Assembly: GCF_003403095.1 (NCBI RefSeq)
Contig: NZ_CP031555.1
Coordinates: forward strand, 434,001-498,000
DNA: 64,000 bases
Direction: 5' to 3'
Origin: Thalassospira indica
GTDB lineage: Bacteria; Pseudomonadota; Alphaproteobacteria; Rhodospirillales; Thalassospiraceae
The number at the start of each line of letters is the position of its first letter. The first letter of the stretch is position 1. The translations under genes were made by a program, and so were the position numbers. Under the pieces are notes generated by a model. It worked only from the letters and a program-made list of their open reading frames with translations, searched no databases and was not told the origin of the DNA. Below, one piece after another: positions 1 through 7,220 of this stretch.

Positions 1-302
1 TGGGTGGCGGCAGCACCATTCTGAATGGCGATTTCATCGGCATAGCCGGACAACAGAATGCGCGATGTCTGCGGCCAGCGTGTTGCAACGATTCGAAGGA
101 ACTCCGCCCCGTCCATGGACGGCATGCGCATGTCGGAAATGACGACGTCTGCAGGCTGTTCTTCCAGTCCGATCAACGCCTGTTCCGCACCTTCGTAAAA
201 GCGCATCTTCCAGTTCGGACGCATTGATAGCATACGCCGCCGTAAACCTCTGAGAACGTTGAGGTCATCATCAACAAATATGATCGAGGCATTATGCGGC
301 AT
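1..302 (-). CDS. Response regulator, receiver domain (3' part outside window)
   Basis: The first 100 residues of a protein that runs off the window edge. They form a complete-looking phosphoacceptor receiver domain: acidic cluster VDDD at residues 10-13, phosphoacceptor Asp57 in VVISDMRMPSMDG, and the conserved hydroxyl position in ILLSGY near residue 85. The ATG lies 15 bases after the stop of the preceding CheY-like gene, so the two are probably cotranscribed and act in one phosphorelay. The wording of the motif (SDMRMP.MDG.EFL, then LSGYAD) resembles receiver domains fused to HDOD or HD-GYP output domains. That is inference, because the output part is not in the window. Confidence 0.8.
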   Translation of the reverse strand, partial: MPHNASIIFVDDDLNVLRGLRRRMLSMRPNWKMRFYEGAEQALIGLEEQPADVVISDMRMPSMDGAEFLRIVATRWPQTSRILLSGYADEIAIQNGAAAT

Positions 303-317
303 TGCTTGTATGGCTCT

Positions 318-791
318 CTAAGCGATTGCTGCAGACAGGCTGGCGGCATCACAGGGTTTGCTCAGAACGAAGGTCGCGCCGACAGATTTGGCTTCTTCAT
401 TGACCTTGGCGTCATAGAAACCGGTCAACATGATTTTGCGTGTACCTTCGGCATTCTTGATCTCACGGCGCTCGATCTCATAGAGCAATTCGATGCCTGA
501 CATTCCGGGCATCATATAATCAAGAATTACCACGTCATAAGGCGTTTGTTTGCGGCCCGCCTGGGCCAACATCTGCAACGCGATTTCGCCGTTTTCAGCG
601 ACGTCTATGTGCGTAGCACCGGCACTGCGCAGGACACGGCGAACGGAGAAGCGTACTTCGATACTGTCATCGACCAGCAAGAAACGCTTTTCGGCATTCG
701 GCTTGCGGTATGCATTATCCCCTTTGCACCGGCGCAGTCCGTCGGCGATTTCGATATCATTCTGACTGTTTCTGGGCGACGCGATGTTCAT
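318..791 (-). CDS. CheY-like single-domain response regulator
   Basis: A 157-residue protein made of a poorly conserved N-terminal tail of about 35 residues and one receiver domain. Visible are the acidic pair in LLVDDS (about 41-42), phosphoacceptor Asp91 in VVILDYMMPGMSG, Thr123 in IMLTGF and Lys145 in LSKPC, so it should be phosphorylatable. There is no output domain. I prefer the ATG at 791, preceded by GGAACGAAG, over an in-frame GTG at 809 that has no ribosome binding site. It sits 15 bases upstream of another receiver-domain gene, which suggests a phosphotransfer relay. The cognate histidine kinase is not in the window. Confidence 0.85.
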   Translation of the reverse strand: MNIASPRNSQNDIEIADGLRRCKGDNAYRKPNAEKRFLLVDDSIEVRFSVRRVLRSAGATHIDVAENGEIALQMLAQAGRKQTPYDVVILDYMMPGMSGIELLYEIERREIKNAEGTRKIMLTGFYDAKVNEEAKSVGATFVLSKPCDAASLSAAIA

Positions 792-894
792 GGCTTCGTT
801 CCGGATCACTTTGCAATGGTTGGATCTGTAGCTTGATCGCCATTTTCGTCATTTTCCGGTGCGCGCAATATCCCCATTTGGGGAGCAAACGAAA

Positions 895-921
895 AACGGG
901 CTGCACTTATGGCAGCCCGTT
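895..921 (-). terminator. Rho-independent terminator after the doxX-like gene
   Basis: On the minus strand a perfect 10-bp stem (AACGGGCTGC / GCAGCCCGTT) with a 7-base loop is followed by a short T-rich tail. It sits about 30 bases beyond the stop of the DoxX-family gene and should end the pirin-doxX transcript. Confidence 0.75.
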
Positions 922-949
922 GAAAATACGCACGAATTTGGCGGTATGA

Positions 950-1417
950 TCAGAATTCACGGCCGATCTTGTGATCGACAGAGAATTTTCCCCCGCCCTG
1001 AATAAGCACGGACAGCGCAAGAAGTCCCCACATCAGCGGCATTTCAAAACCACCTTCGTTCCAGAAATAACCAGCTGGAAGATGGGTTGAAACAGCGATC
1101 GCCATGAAGACAAGAACTGCTGCTGCCACCGGACGGGTCAAAAGGCCAATCGTCAGCAACAGGCCGCCGACAAATTCCAGAAGGCCGATGGCGAGGGCAA
1201 ACAGGAAGCCCGGAACAAAGCCGATGCTTTCCAGCCAGCCTGCGGTTCCTTCGAGGCCATAACCACCAAAGGCATCAAACAGTTTCTGGGCACCGTGCGG
1301 GACCAACAGAAGGCCGGTGGTCACACGGACGATGACAGGCGAAGGCGGTTGCAGGGATGACCATACATTGCCAAGGGCAGGGATGATCGAACGGGTGTTT
1401 GCGTTATACGAAGTCAT
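950..1417 (-). CDS. DoxX family membrane protein
   Basis: A 155-residue integral membrane protein of the DoxX/DoxD family. It has about four hydrophobic segments, and the family-typical run with PHGAQKLF in the first part and LLEFVGGLLLTIGLLTR in the middle. Family members are associated with redox or sulfur-stress membrane complexes, but the exact activity is usually unknown. The start chosen is the ATG at 1417, preceded by AGGAG at good distance; an upstream ATG at 1435 lacks this. The gene lies 39 bases behind the pirin gene, and the two probably form an operon, a common pairing with a divergent LysR regulator. Confidence 0.88.
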   Translation of the reverse strand: MTSYNANTRSIIPALGNVWSSLQPPSPVIVRVTTGLLLVPHGAQKLFDAFGGYGLEGTAGWLESIGFVPGFLFALAIGLLEFVGGLLLTIGLLTRPVAAAVLVFMAIAVSTHLPAGYFWNEGGFEMPLMWGLLALSVLIQGGGKFSVDHKIGREF

Positions 1418-1456
1418 GGTCGTTCTCCTAACCATGGGGCACGCGGGTTTCGCGCT

Positions 1457-2158
1457 TCAGGCCGCCATGTCAAAAACAAGGGCTTCGGCGTTGTCCGCGT
1501 CCGAGAAGACAAGTTCGTCTTCATCCTTGATCGCAGCGCCATCACCGGCATTAAGGGTTTTACCGTTTACCGTCAGGCTGCCGCGCGCGACCTGTACCCA
1601 GGCAATGCGGCCTTTGTCGATCTTGTGCTGGGCACTTTCGCCATCACTGAGATGGGCGACATAAAGATCGACATTCTGATGAATGGTGATCGAGTCTTCG
1701 CGGCCATCGCGGCTGCCGATCAGGGTCAGGCCGGAACCGGTATTGCGGCGTGCGATTTCCTTTTCCTCGTAACCTGGTTCCAGACCGGCCGCTTCGGGGA
1801 TAATCCAGATTTGCAGGAAATGCACCGGATCGGTTTTGGAATGGTTGTATTCCGAATGGCGGATACCGGTCCCGGCGGTCATGCGTTGCAGGCGGCCCGG
1901 ACGGATAACTGATCCGGTGCCGATGCTGTCCTTGTGTTCAAGGGCACCATCAAGAACATAGGAAATGATTTCCATATCCTTGTGACCGTGGGTGTCAAAA
2001 CCGGCACCGGGAATAACCCGGTCTTCGTTGATTACGCGAAGCGGCCCCCAACCCATGCGGTTCGGATCATAGTAGTGCCCGAACGAGAATGTGTGATTGG
2101 AATCAAGCCAGCCAAACTGGGCACGGCCGCGGGTATCTGCATCAACTTTAATAAGCAT
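1457..2158 (-). CDS. Pirin family protein
   Basis: A 233-residue double cupin of the pirin (YhaK-like) family. The metal ligands of pirins are all present: His57 and His59 in FDTHGHKD, and His101 and Glu103 in IRHSEYN. Members are iron-binding proteins, some with quercetin 2,3-dioxygenase activity, acting in the cytoplasm and often induced by redox stress or aromatic compounds. The start has a strong GGAGGT site. The divergent LysR gene 141 bases away is the likely regulator. Quercetinase activity cannot be concluded from sequence alone. Confidence 0.92.
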   Translation of the reverse strand: MLIKVDADTRGRAQFGWLDSNHTFSFGHYYDPNRMGWGPLRVINEDRVIPGAGFDTHGHKDMEIISYVLDGALEHKDSIGTGSVIRPGRLQRMTAGTGIRHSEYNHSKTDPVHFLQIWIIPEAAGLEPGYEEKEIARRNTGSGLTLIGSRDGREDSITIHQNVDLYVAHLSDGESAQHKIDKGRIAWVQVARGSLTVNGKTLNAGDGAAIKDEDELVFSDADNAEALVFDMAA

Positions 2159-2243
2159 CTTCTACCTCCATGAGGTTGTCTGTTGTTGAAGACAGAATAC
2201 CCTTTCCAACTGAGGAGACAATTCGTGTAATTATCGCCATTGT

Positions 2244-2260
2244 GTTGCATATTATGCGAC
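2244..2260. promoter_or_regulatory. Inverted repeat in pirin/LysR divergent promoter
   Basis: GTTGCATA-T-TATGCGAC is a near-perfect dyad (7 of 8 pairs) in the 141-base space between the divergently read pirin and LysR genes. Position and symmetry suit a LysR-type activation/autoregulation site. Which regulator binds is inferred from context only. Confidence 0.5.
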
Positions 2261-2299
2261 AATCTGAACCGACCGGGGCGATAAACAGGAAGACGCACC

Positions 2300-3211
2300 A
2301 TGGACAAGCTGGCCAGCCTCAAGAGTTTCGTGCGCGTGGTGGAAGAAGGAAGCTTTGCCTCTGCCGCGCGTGCGATCGGACAATCACGTTCGCAGGTCAA
2401 CCGCGCGGTGGCGGCACTTGAAGACGATCTTGGCGTTCAGTTGCTGAACCGGACAACGCGCAAAGTGTCGGTCACGCCAAGCGGACAGGCCTTTTATCAG
2501 CGGGCGAAAGCCATTCTGTCCGATCTGGGGGACGCAGAAGACTCCATCCGCGAACATCGCGATCATCCTTCCGGGGATATTCGGATCAATGCGCCAATGT
2601 CTTTTGGCACATTGCATCTCGGGCCGGCATTGGTCGATTTTGCCCGGACCTATCCCGATATCCGGGTCGAACTGTCGCTTGATGATCACTTTATTGATCC
2701 GGTGGCAGACGGGTTTGACATGACGGTGCGTATCAGCCGCCCGACCGAAACCCTTGCCCTGATCGATCATAAAATCGTGCCGATGCGTCGCGTGCTGTGT
2801 GCGTCGCCCGAGTTTACTCGAACGCATGGGGAACCGGACGACATTCGTGATCTGGCGCGGTTGCCTTGTCTGCATTACGGCAATCTGCCGTCCGGAGCAC
2901 GCTGGAAAATGACCGGTCCGGACGGGCCAGTGGCGGTACAGGTCAATGGCGTGTTTTGCTGCAACAACGCGGAAGTGTTGCGTGATGCGGCCCTTGCCGG
3001 GCTGGGTATTGCCGAATTACCGACATTTATTGCCGGGCCGGAATTGCAGACCGGGCGATTGGTCAGTGTCCTTTGCGATTATGCGCCGGGTCCTTTGTCC
3101 TTGTATCTTTTGTATCCGCCCAGCCGTCAGCTTGCTGTGCGTGTCAGGTTGCTGGTTGAATTCATCCAGGACCGCTTTGGCGATCAGCCGCGATGGGATC
3201 TGGTGCAATGA
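2300..3211 (+). CDS. LysR family transcriptional regulator
   Basis: A 303-residue LysR-type regulator. The N-terminal winged helix-turn-helix covers residues 1-60 (ASLKSFVRVVEEGSFASAARAIGQSRSQVNRAVAALE), followed by a periplasmic-binding-protein-like effector domain from about residue 90 to the end. Length is normal. AGGAAG precedes the ATG. It is transcribed away from the pirin-doxX pair with 141 bases between, the classical arrangement for a LysR protein controlling its neighbour. The effector is unknown. Confidence 0.93.
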   Translation: MDKLASLKSFVRVVEEGSFASAARAIGQSRSQVNRAVAALEDDLGVQLLNRTTRKVSVTPSGQAFYQRAKAILSDLGDAEDSIREHRDHPSGDIRINAPMSFGTLHLGPALVDFARTYPDIRVELSLDDHFIDPVADGFDMTVRISRPTETLALIDHKIVPMRRVLCASPEFTRTHGEPDDIRDLARLPCLHYGNLPSGARWKMTGPDGPVAVQVNGVFCCNNAEVLRDAALAGLGIAELPTFIAGPELQTGRLVSVLCDYAPGPLSLYLLYPPSRQLAVRVRLLVEFIQDRFGDQPRWDLVQ

Positions 3212-3316
3212 AATTTTCGCGCCAAAACAGGGGTTTTTACCTGTCTGGCGATCCAGATGGTTGCATGATGCGTATAGCAAACTACGCTTTAGACAATGCA
3301 GACTATGGTGAGATGC

Positions 3317-4117
3317 ATGCCACATTTCGAAATGCCGACACTCATGATGGTGTCCCATGGCAACAGCGGTAATGGCGGTGATCCGGCAGGGGACCTTGCG
3401 CGGACAATTGCACCTGACTGGAATGGCCGTGTCAGCCACGGTTACATGCGAAGCCGACCTTCTGTCAGCGACCAGCTAGAAATTCTAAAGCAAACGGCTG
3501 ATGCCAATCGTCTGATTGTTTTCCCGCTATTCTTCAGTGAAGGCTATCTGGTGTTTGAAGAGCTGCCAGCCAAATTGCATGAGGCGGGGCTCGGCGATGC
3601 TGTCATCCTGCCACCGGCCATCAACCTTCCGGGTTTTTGTGAAATGATCGCTGCGCATGTTCATGCATCAGTACGAAATCGTGGCTGGAGCCTTTCTGAA
3701 ACATCTGTCTTTCTTGTTCCGCACGGCTTGAAAACCCTGACCGATCCGCTTCCCGAAACAGTCCGGCTTGCGGATCGTCTGGGGCGGATTTGCGTTGGTG
3801 CGGAAATCTGCATTGGCAATATCGAAGGATCGCCATCGCTTGGCGATTGGCGCGACATCGCCGCCCACAGACAGGCGATTATTGTGCCTATGCTTGCCGG
3901 CGGCGGAACGCATGCGCGCGAAGATCTGCCTGAACTACTTGATGTTAAATCAGATGAACGTGTCGAGGTGCTGGCACCGATCGGTCAGTGGCCTGAACTG
4001 CCCGGTCTTGTTCTGGCAGAAGCCGAACGTCATGTAGCGCGTTTTGGCGGCATGGCAGTGCCCTTGGGGCCGAGTGGACAGGACCTTTGGGCGGAACGCG
4101 CACAGCGTTCTGCCTGA
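3317..4117 (+). CDS. Two-domain CbiX/SirB-like protein (chelatase family)
   Basis: About 266 residues with two tandem CbiX-like halves. Half one begins with VSHGNSG and carries LFFSEGYLVFEELP; half two begins with VPHGLKT and carries VPMLAGGGTHAREDLP, the canonical CbiX/CobN-type G-x-H-x-x-x-D-x-P segment. The family inserts cobalt, nickel or ferrous iron into sirohydrochlorin-type tetrapyrroles using two active-site histidines. Here the second histidine is present only in the C-terminal half; in the first half it is replaced within SEGYLVFEE. No cobalamin or sirohaem genes are nearby, so the substrate is unclear. ATG 3317 is preferred because GGTGAG lies just upstream; ATG 3296 is possible. 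Confidence 0.6.
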   Translation: MPHFEMPTLMMVSHGNSGNGGDPAGDLARTIAPDWNGRVSHGYMRSRPSVSDQLEILKQTADANRLIVFPLFFSEGYLVFEELPAKLHEAGLGDAVILPPAINLPGFCEMIAAHVHASVRNRGWSLSETSVFLVPHGLKTLTDPLPETVRLADRLGRICVGAEICIGNIEGSPSLGDWRDIAAHRQAIIVPMLAGGGTHAREDLPELLDVKSDERVEVLAPIGQWPELPGLVLAEAERHVARFGGMAVPLGPSGQDLWAERAQRSA

Positions 4118-4126
4118 CTAGCGGGA

Positions 4127-5059
4127 TCAGCCCAAAACCGGTTTGAACTGTGTTTCCGCCGATTTGCGCAGAAGATAATCGCGGAATAATCGCGCGGCAC
4201 TGGTCAGATTGGCGTTGCCTTCGTGGGCAATCAGCAATTGGCGTTTGGCCCAGTCATCGGCAATCGGCGCGCCAGCGATGTTCATATGCCCGATATAGCC
4301 CGCGACCGAGCTTTTGCGCAGGAACCCAATCCCAAGGCCCGCCGCAATCATTTGTCGCAATGAGCCAAATCGTACGACCTTGATATGCGGATGCATGTCG
4401 AGTTTGATTTTGGATGCGGCCTCGGAAATCAGATCATCAATCACACCGCCTTCATGCAGTGAGATAATGTCGTATTTGGCCGCTTCGGAAAATTTCACCG
4501 GTTTTGGATTATCGGCATTGGGGATCAACGGATGCCCCTTGGGGGTTACAACCCAGATCGGATCATCACAGAACACATCATGGGACAGATCGCCAAGCGG
4601 GCTGTTATCGGCCAGAATTGCCAGATCAGCGCGGCCTTCACGGACGGCCTCGGCACTTTCGCGCGACGTCAGTTCACGGACATCGACTGTGATGTGGGGG
4701 AAATCGCGTTCAAAATCGGCCAAGAACGATGGCAGGCCGGTCAAAATCGCCGAAGTGACCGCAGCAAGATAAATCTTGCCCTTTTCACCGGCGTTGAAAT
4801 CGCGCAGTTCGTTGGAAAGATGGTTCAGATCGCCCAGAAGCTTTTCGCCATAGCGGGCAAAGATCGTGCCTTCTTCGGTCGGTTCGACCCCGCGTGGCAG
4901 ACGGCGCAAAAGCTTGACGCCCAACATGGCTTCAAGTTCGCCAATGCGGCGCGAAACTGCCGAAGTCGCGATATGTTCGCGCCGGGCGGCTTCATTGATG
5001 CTTCCGGCGCGCACGATGGCGACAAAAAGCCGGATGGTCACGATATCAAACTTTTGCAT
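4127..5059 (-). CDS. LysR family transcriptional regulator
   Basis: A 310-residue LysR-type protein. The helix-turn-helix is at residues 1-60 (IRLFVAIVRAGSINEAARREHIATSAVSRRIGELE), and the substrate-binding domain starts around residue 90. The sequence FDIVTIRLFVAIVRAGSI is typical of regulators that sit beside permease or dicarboxylate metabolism genes in Proteobacteria, but no such gene adjoins it here. It is convergent with the CbiX-like gene (9-base gap), and behind it lies a 58-codon gene on the same strand. The target is unknown; the upstream ribosome binding site is weak. Confidence 0.9.
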   Translation of the reverse strand: MQKFDIVTIRLFVAIVRAGSINEAARREHIATSAVSRRIGELEAMLGVKLLRRLPRGVEPTEEGTIFARYGEKLLGDLNHLSNELRDFNAGEKGKIYLAAVTSAILTGLPSFLADFERDFPHITVDVRELTSRESAEAVREGRADLAILADNSPLGDLSHDVFCDDPIWVVTPKGHPLIPNADNPKPVKFSEAAKYDIISLHEGGVIDDLISEAASKIKLDMHPHIKVVRFGSLRQMIAAGLGIGFLRKSSVAGYIGHMNIAGAPIADDWAKRQLLIAHEGNANLTSAARLFRDYLLRKSAETQFKPVLG

Positions 5060-5097
5060 GGAACCGTTGTCGGTGGTTCAACCCGAAGCGTCAAGCA

Positions 5098-5142
5098 GTT
5101 TGAGGGTGCGATGATGTAAGGACCGTCGCACCATCCTCAAAC
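5098..5142. repeat. Imperfect inverted repeat between LysR and small gene
   Basis: TTTGAGGGTGCGA and TCGCACCATCCTCAAA form a long interrupted stem (TTTGAGG plus GTGCGA arms) around a 14-base loop. It lies directly downstream of the 58-codon gene and upstream of the LysR gene, both minus strand. There is no U-run, so it may stabilise RNA or terminate inefficiently. Confidence 0.45.
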
Positions 5143-5162
5143 GATACGGAAAGGCGGGTGCC

Positions 5163-5339
5163 TTAACCTTCAACCTGACGCCATGCCTTGTTCCAATCCG
5201 CAGTCAGTTCTGCGTGGTTTTTGGCCTGGGATGCTTTCATGATCACGGCAACCTGAAGGGCACGAACAAAGCTGGTGAACCAACCGATACGGACTTCGCG
5301 TTCTATGCTGGTGGTGTCTTTGTAAGCAATCGTCGTCAT
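5163..5339 (-). CDS. Small conserved-looking protein, 58 residues, unknown function
   Basis: A 58-codon frame from ATG 5339 to TAA, preceded by AAGGAT nine bases upstream. The product is MTTIAYKDTT... ending ...KAWRQVEG. It has no signal peptide and no clear membrane segment, although residues 21-36 (FTSFVRALQVAVIMKA) form an amphipathic to hydrophobic helix. Tryptophans at 20, 49 and 52 and good codon usage for this genome argue that it is real. It stands alone between two intergenic spaces that both carry inverted repeats. I do not recognise the family. Confidence 0.6.
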   Translation of the reverse strand: MTTIAYKDTTSIEREVRIGWFTSFVRALQVAVIMKASQAKNHAELTADWNKAWRQVEG

Positions 5340-5650
5340 GGCTTTGATCCTTGTAGAACCGTTTGTGTCTGGGGTGACTACAGATATATCGACAGCCGGT
5401 TCGGACGACTATTCTCGTTTCACCGCTATCCCGTTCTTGGTTGGAGAACGGTGTGGTTATCGCATTGAAATAAAAACATTATTTCATGTTGCATCGCCTA
5501 ACATTGATTAAGGGGTGCGGTTTTCAGCCGGTTTTACGCTGTGTTGGGAGCTGTCTCGGGGCCGGCCAAGGCATGCGACTCATCGCGGTTTTCGGCGCTC
5601 AGCGATTTCTGCTATAGCTTGGGGAGTTTTACGACAGGGATGGTTTATAC
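5340..5650. promoter_or_regulatory. 311-base intergenic region with two inverted repeats
   Basis: I see no gene here. Two perfect dyads occur: CCGTTCT-(7)-AGAACGG at 5431-5451, and TGAAATAA-AAACA-TTATTTCA at 5466-5486. Both are upstream of the 58-codon minus-strand gene and of the plus-strand thioesterase gene. The AT-rich second dyad looks like an operator. No terminator-like U-run follows either in the relevant direction. Confidence 0.5.
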
Positions 5651-6100
5651 ATGACCGGCACGCACGATAATCTGGCCTATGAACAGGCCCATGGCAGCGG
5701 ATTGCAGGATCATCTTGGCTATCGCCTTGTCGAATGGGCCGAAGATCACGCGGTGGTCCAACTTGATGTGCAAAACCATCACTGCAACCGCGCTGGGATT
5801 CTGCATGGTGGCGTGCTGACAACCCTGATGGATACAGCGTCTGGCTATGCTGTATGTTTCTGTCCTGTGCCGGGTAATGTGCGCAAATCCCTGACCCTGT
5901 CATTGACCACCAATTTCCTTGGGATGGCGAGGGATGGTTTGGTCCGGGTTGTTGCCCGCAAGCAGGGCGGCGGACGCAAGGTGGTGTTTACCGAGGCAAC
6001 TGCCTTTGACGCGGATGGCAATGTGATTGGCACATCAACGGGCACGTTCAAATATCACCGCGGTAGCGAGGATCCGAGCGGGGTTCCGCGTGATGCTTGA
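5651..6100 (+). CDS. PaaI family (hotdog-fold) thioesterase
   Basis: A 149-residue single hotdog-fold protein. The signature NRAGILHGGVLTTLMDTASGYAV (around residues 45-67) carries the HGG turn and the acidic residue on the central helix that serves catalysis in PaaI-type acyl-CoA thioesterases. Such enzymes hydrolyse phenylacetyl-CoA-like or short to medium acyl-CoA thioesters in the cytoplasm. The start is preceded by AGGGATGG. It appears monocistronic, and no phenylacetate genes are in the window, so the physiological substrate is undetermined. Confidence 0.88.
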   Translation: MTGTHDNLAYEQAHGSGLQDHLGYRLVEWAEDHAVVQLDVQNHHCNRAGILHGGVLTTLMDTASGYAVCFCPVPGNVRKSLTLSLTTNFLGMARDGLVRVVARKQGGGRKVVFTEATAFDADGNVIGTSTGTFKYHRGSEDPSGVPRDA

Positions 6101-6154
6101 ACGGAATATGCGCGCTAAGCGCATGGCGGTCGTTACCGGAACTCGTCAGGAGGA

Positions 6155-6913
6155 TTAGCTGGCTTCCGAGGTCGGGATGCGGCCAAAGATGCTGGCAAAA
6201 TCGGTTTTGCCCGGTTTGGGGCGCTGCAATTGCAGGCGATCGCGGATGGCATCAAGGTGGCGTGACATTTCAGCCGCCGCGACATCGGGATCGCCACTAA
6301 GCAGGGCATTGAGCAGCTGGTCATGTTCCGTGTGGGAGCAATCGACCGGTTGCGGGCTTTCATACATGGCAATAATCAGCGACGTGCGCAGGATCAGGCG
6401 TTCAAGGAATTCCTCGATCACCAGATTGCCGCTAAGCCGTGCCAGCAACAGGTGGAATTCACCCGATAAAATGATGGCAGCCCGATGATCCCCGCGATGA
6501 TGGGCGTCATGTTCGCGATCCAGATGCGCCTTGATCTGTTCGGCGCGTTCCGGGGTCATGCTGGTGGCGACCTTGCGCGCAACGCCATCTTCGATCATGC
6601 GGCGCGCGGAAAAGACTTCGATGGCTTCGTCAATGGTCGGTTCAGCGACAAAGGCGCCGCGATTGGGCACCAGATTGATCAGCTTGTCATGGGCGAGCTG
6701 CAGGAAAGTTGCACGGATGCGCGCACGGCTGACCCCGAAGGTTTTGGCAAGATCTTCCTCGATGAGCTTCATGCCCGGCTCCAGACGGCGATCCAGGATC
6801 GCGTCGAGCATCTCATGATAGATCATTTCCTCCGGGCGCAGCTTTTCGCTGCCTTTATAGCTGCTATAGCTGCCGGTCTGTTCGGCCTTGGCCATCGTGA
6901 CGATACTTTCCAT
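6155..6913 (-). CDS. GntR family regulator (FCD/FadR subfamily)
   Basis: A 252-residue regulator with an N-terminal winged helix-turn-helix (about residues 30-95, including EEDLAKTFGVSRARIRATFLQLAHDKLI) and an all-helical C-terminal FCD ligand domain with the expected Asp/His metal-binding pattern (for example FHLLLARLSGN). An alternative ATG at 6895 is preceded by GGAAAG and may be the true start. It is read divergently from the PotABCD-like transporter operon 307 bases away, whose regulator it most likely is. The ligand is presumably the transported compound. Confidence 0.88.
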   Translation of the reverse strand: MESIVTMAKAEQTGSYSSYKGSEKLRPEEMIYHEMLDAILDRRLEPGMKLIEEDLAKTFGVSRARIRATFLQLAHDKLINLVPNRGAFVAEPTIDEAIEVFSARRMIEDGVARKVATSMTPERAEQIKAHLDREHDAHHRGDHRAAIILSGEFHLLLARLSGNLVIEEFLERLILRTSLIIAMYESPQPVDCSHTEHDQLLNALLSGDPDVAAAEMSRHLDAIRDRLQLQRPKPGKTDFASIFGRIPTSEAS

Positions 6914-7220
6914 CGTTCATGTTCATTTGGTGGTTCTTTATTTCTACAAAATTGTTGACGATTTGAACAACATAAAATGGTTCTTTATTTCCCGTGCAGG
7001 GATGAAGATGATTATAATTTTCGCACATAAAGCACGGTGATTAATAAATATGCATAAAGTGGACATAAAACGGGCAAAATGAGGAGCATAACAAACGCGC
7101 CAGTTTTGACAGTTTGGTGGGACTCGTTGAAAAACTGCCAATGAAATCAAGTGGCACGCATCTTGCCTTAGATCGCTGACATGATTGTTAACAATTTTGC
7201 ATGCAGCGACGGGTGAGCGG
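6914..7220. promoter_or_regulatory. Divergent promoter region, GntR gene / ABC transporter operon
   Basis: There is no gene in these 307 bases. They hold a perfect 14-bp direct repeat, TGGTTCTTTATTTC, at 6931-6944 and 6978-6991, and a perfect palindrome ATTGTTAACAAT at 7184-7195. The 10-mer AACAATTTTG occurs in both orientations, at 7190-7199 (plus) and around 6947-6956 (minus), close to each divergent start. These are candidate operators for the GntR regulator. Confidence 0.55.
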
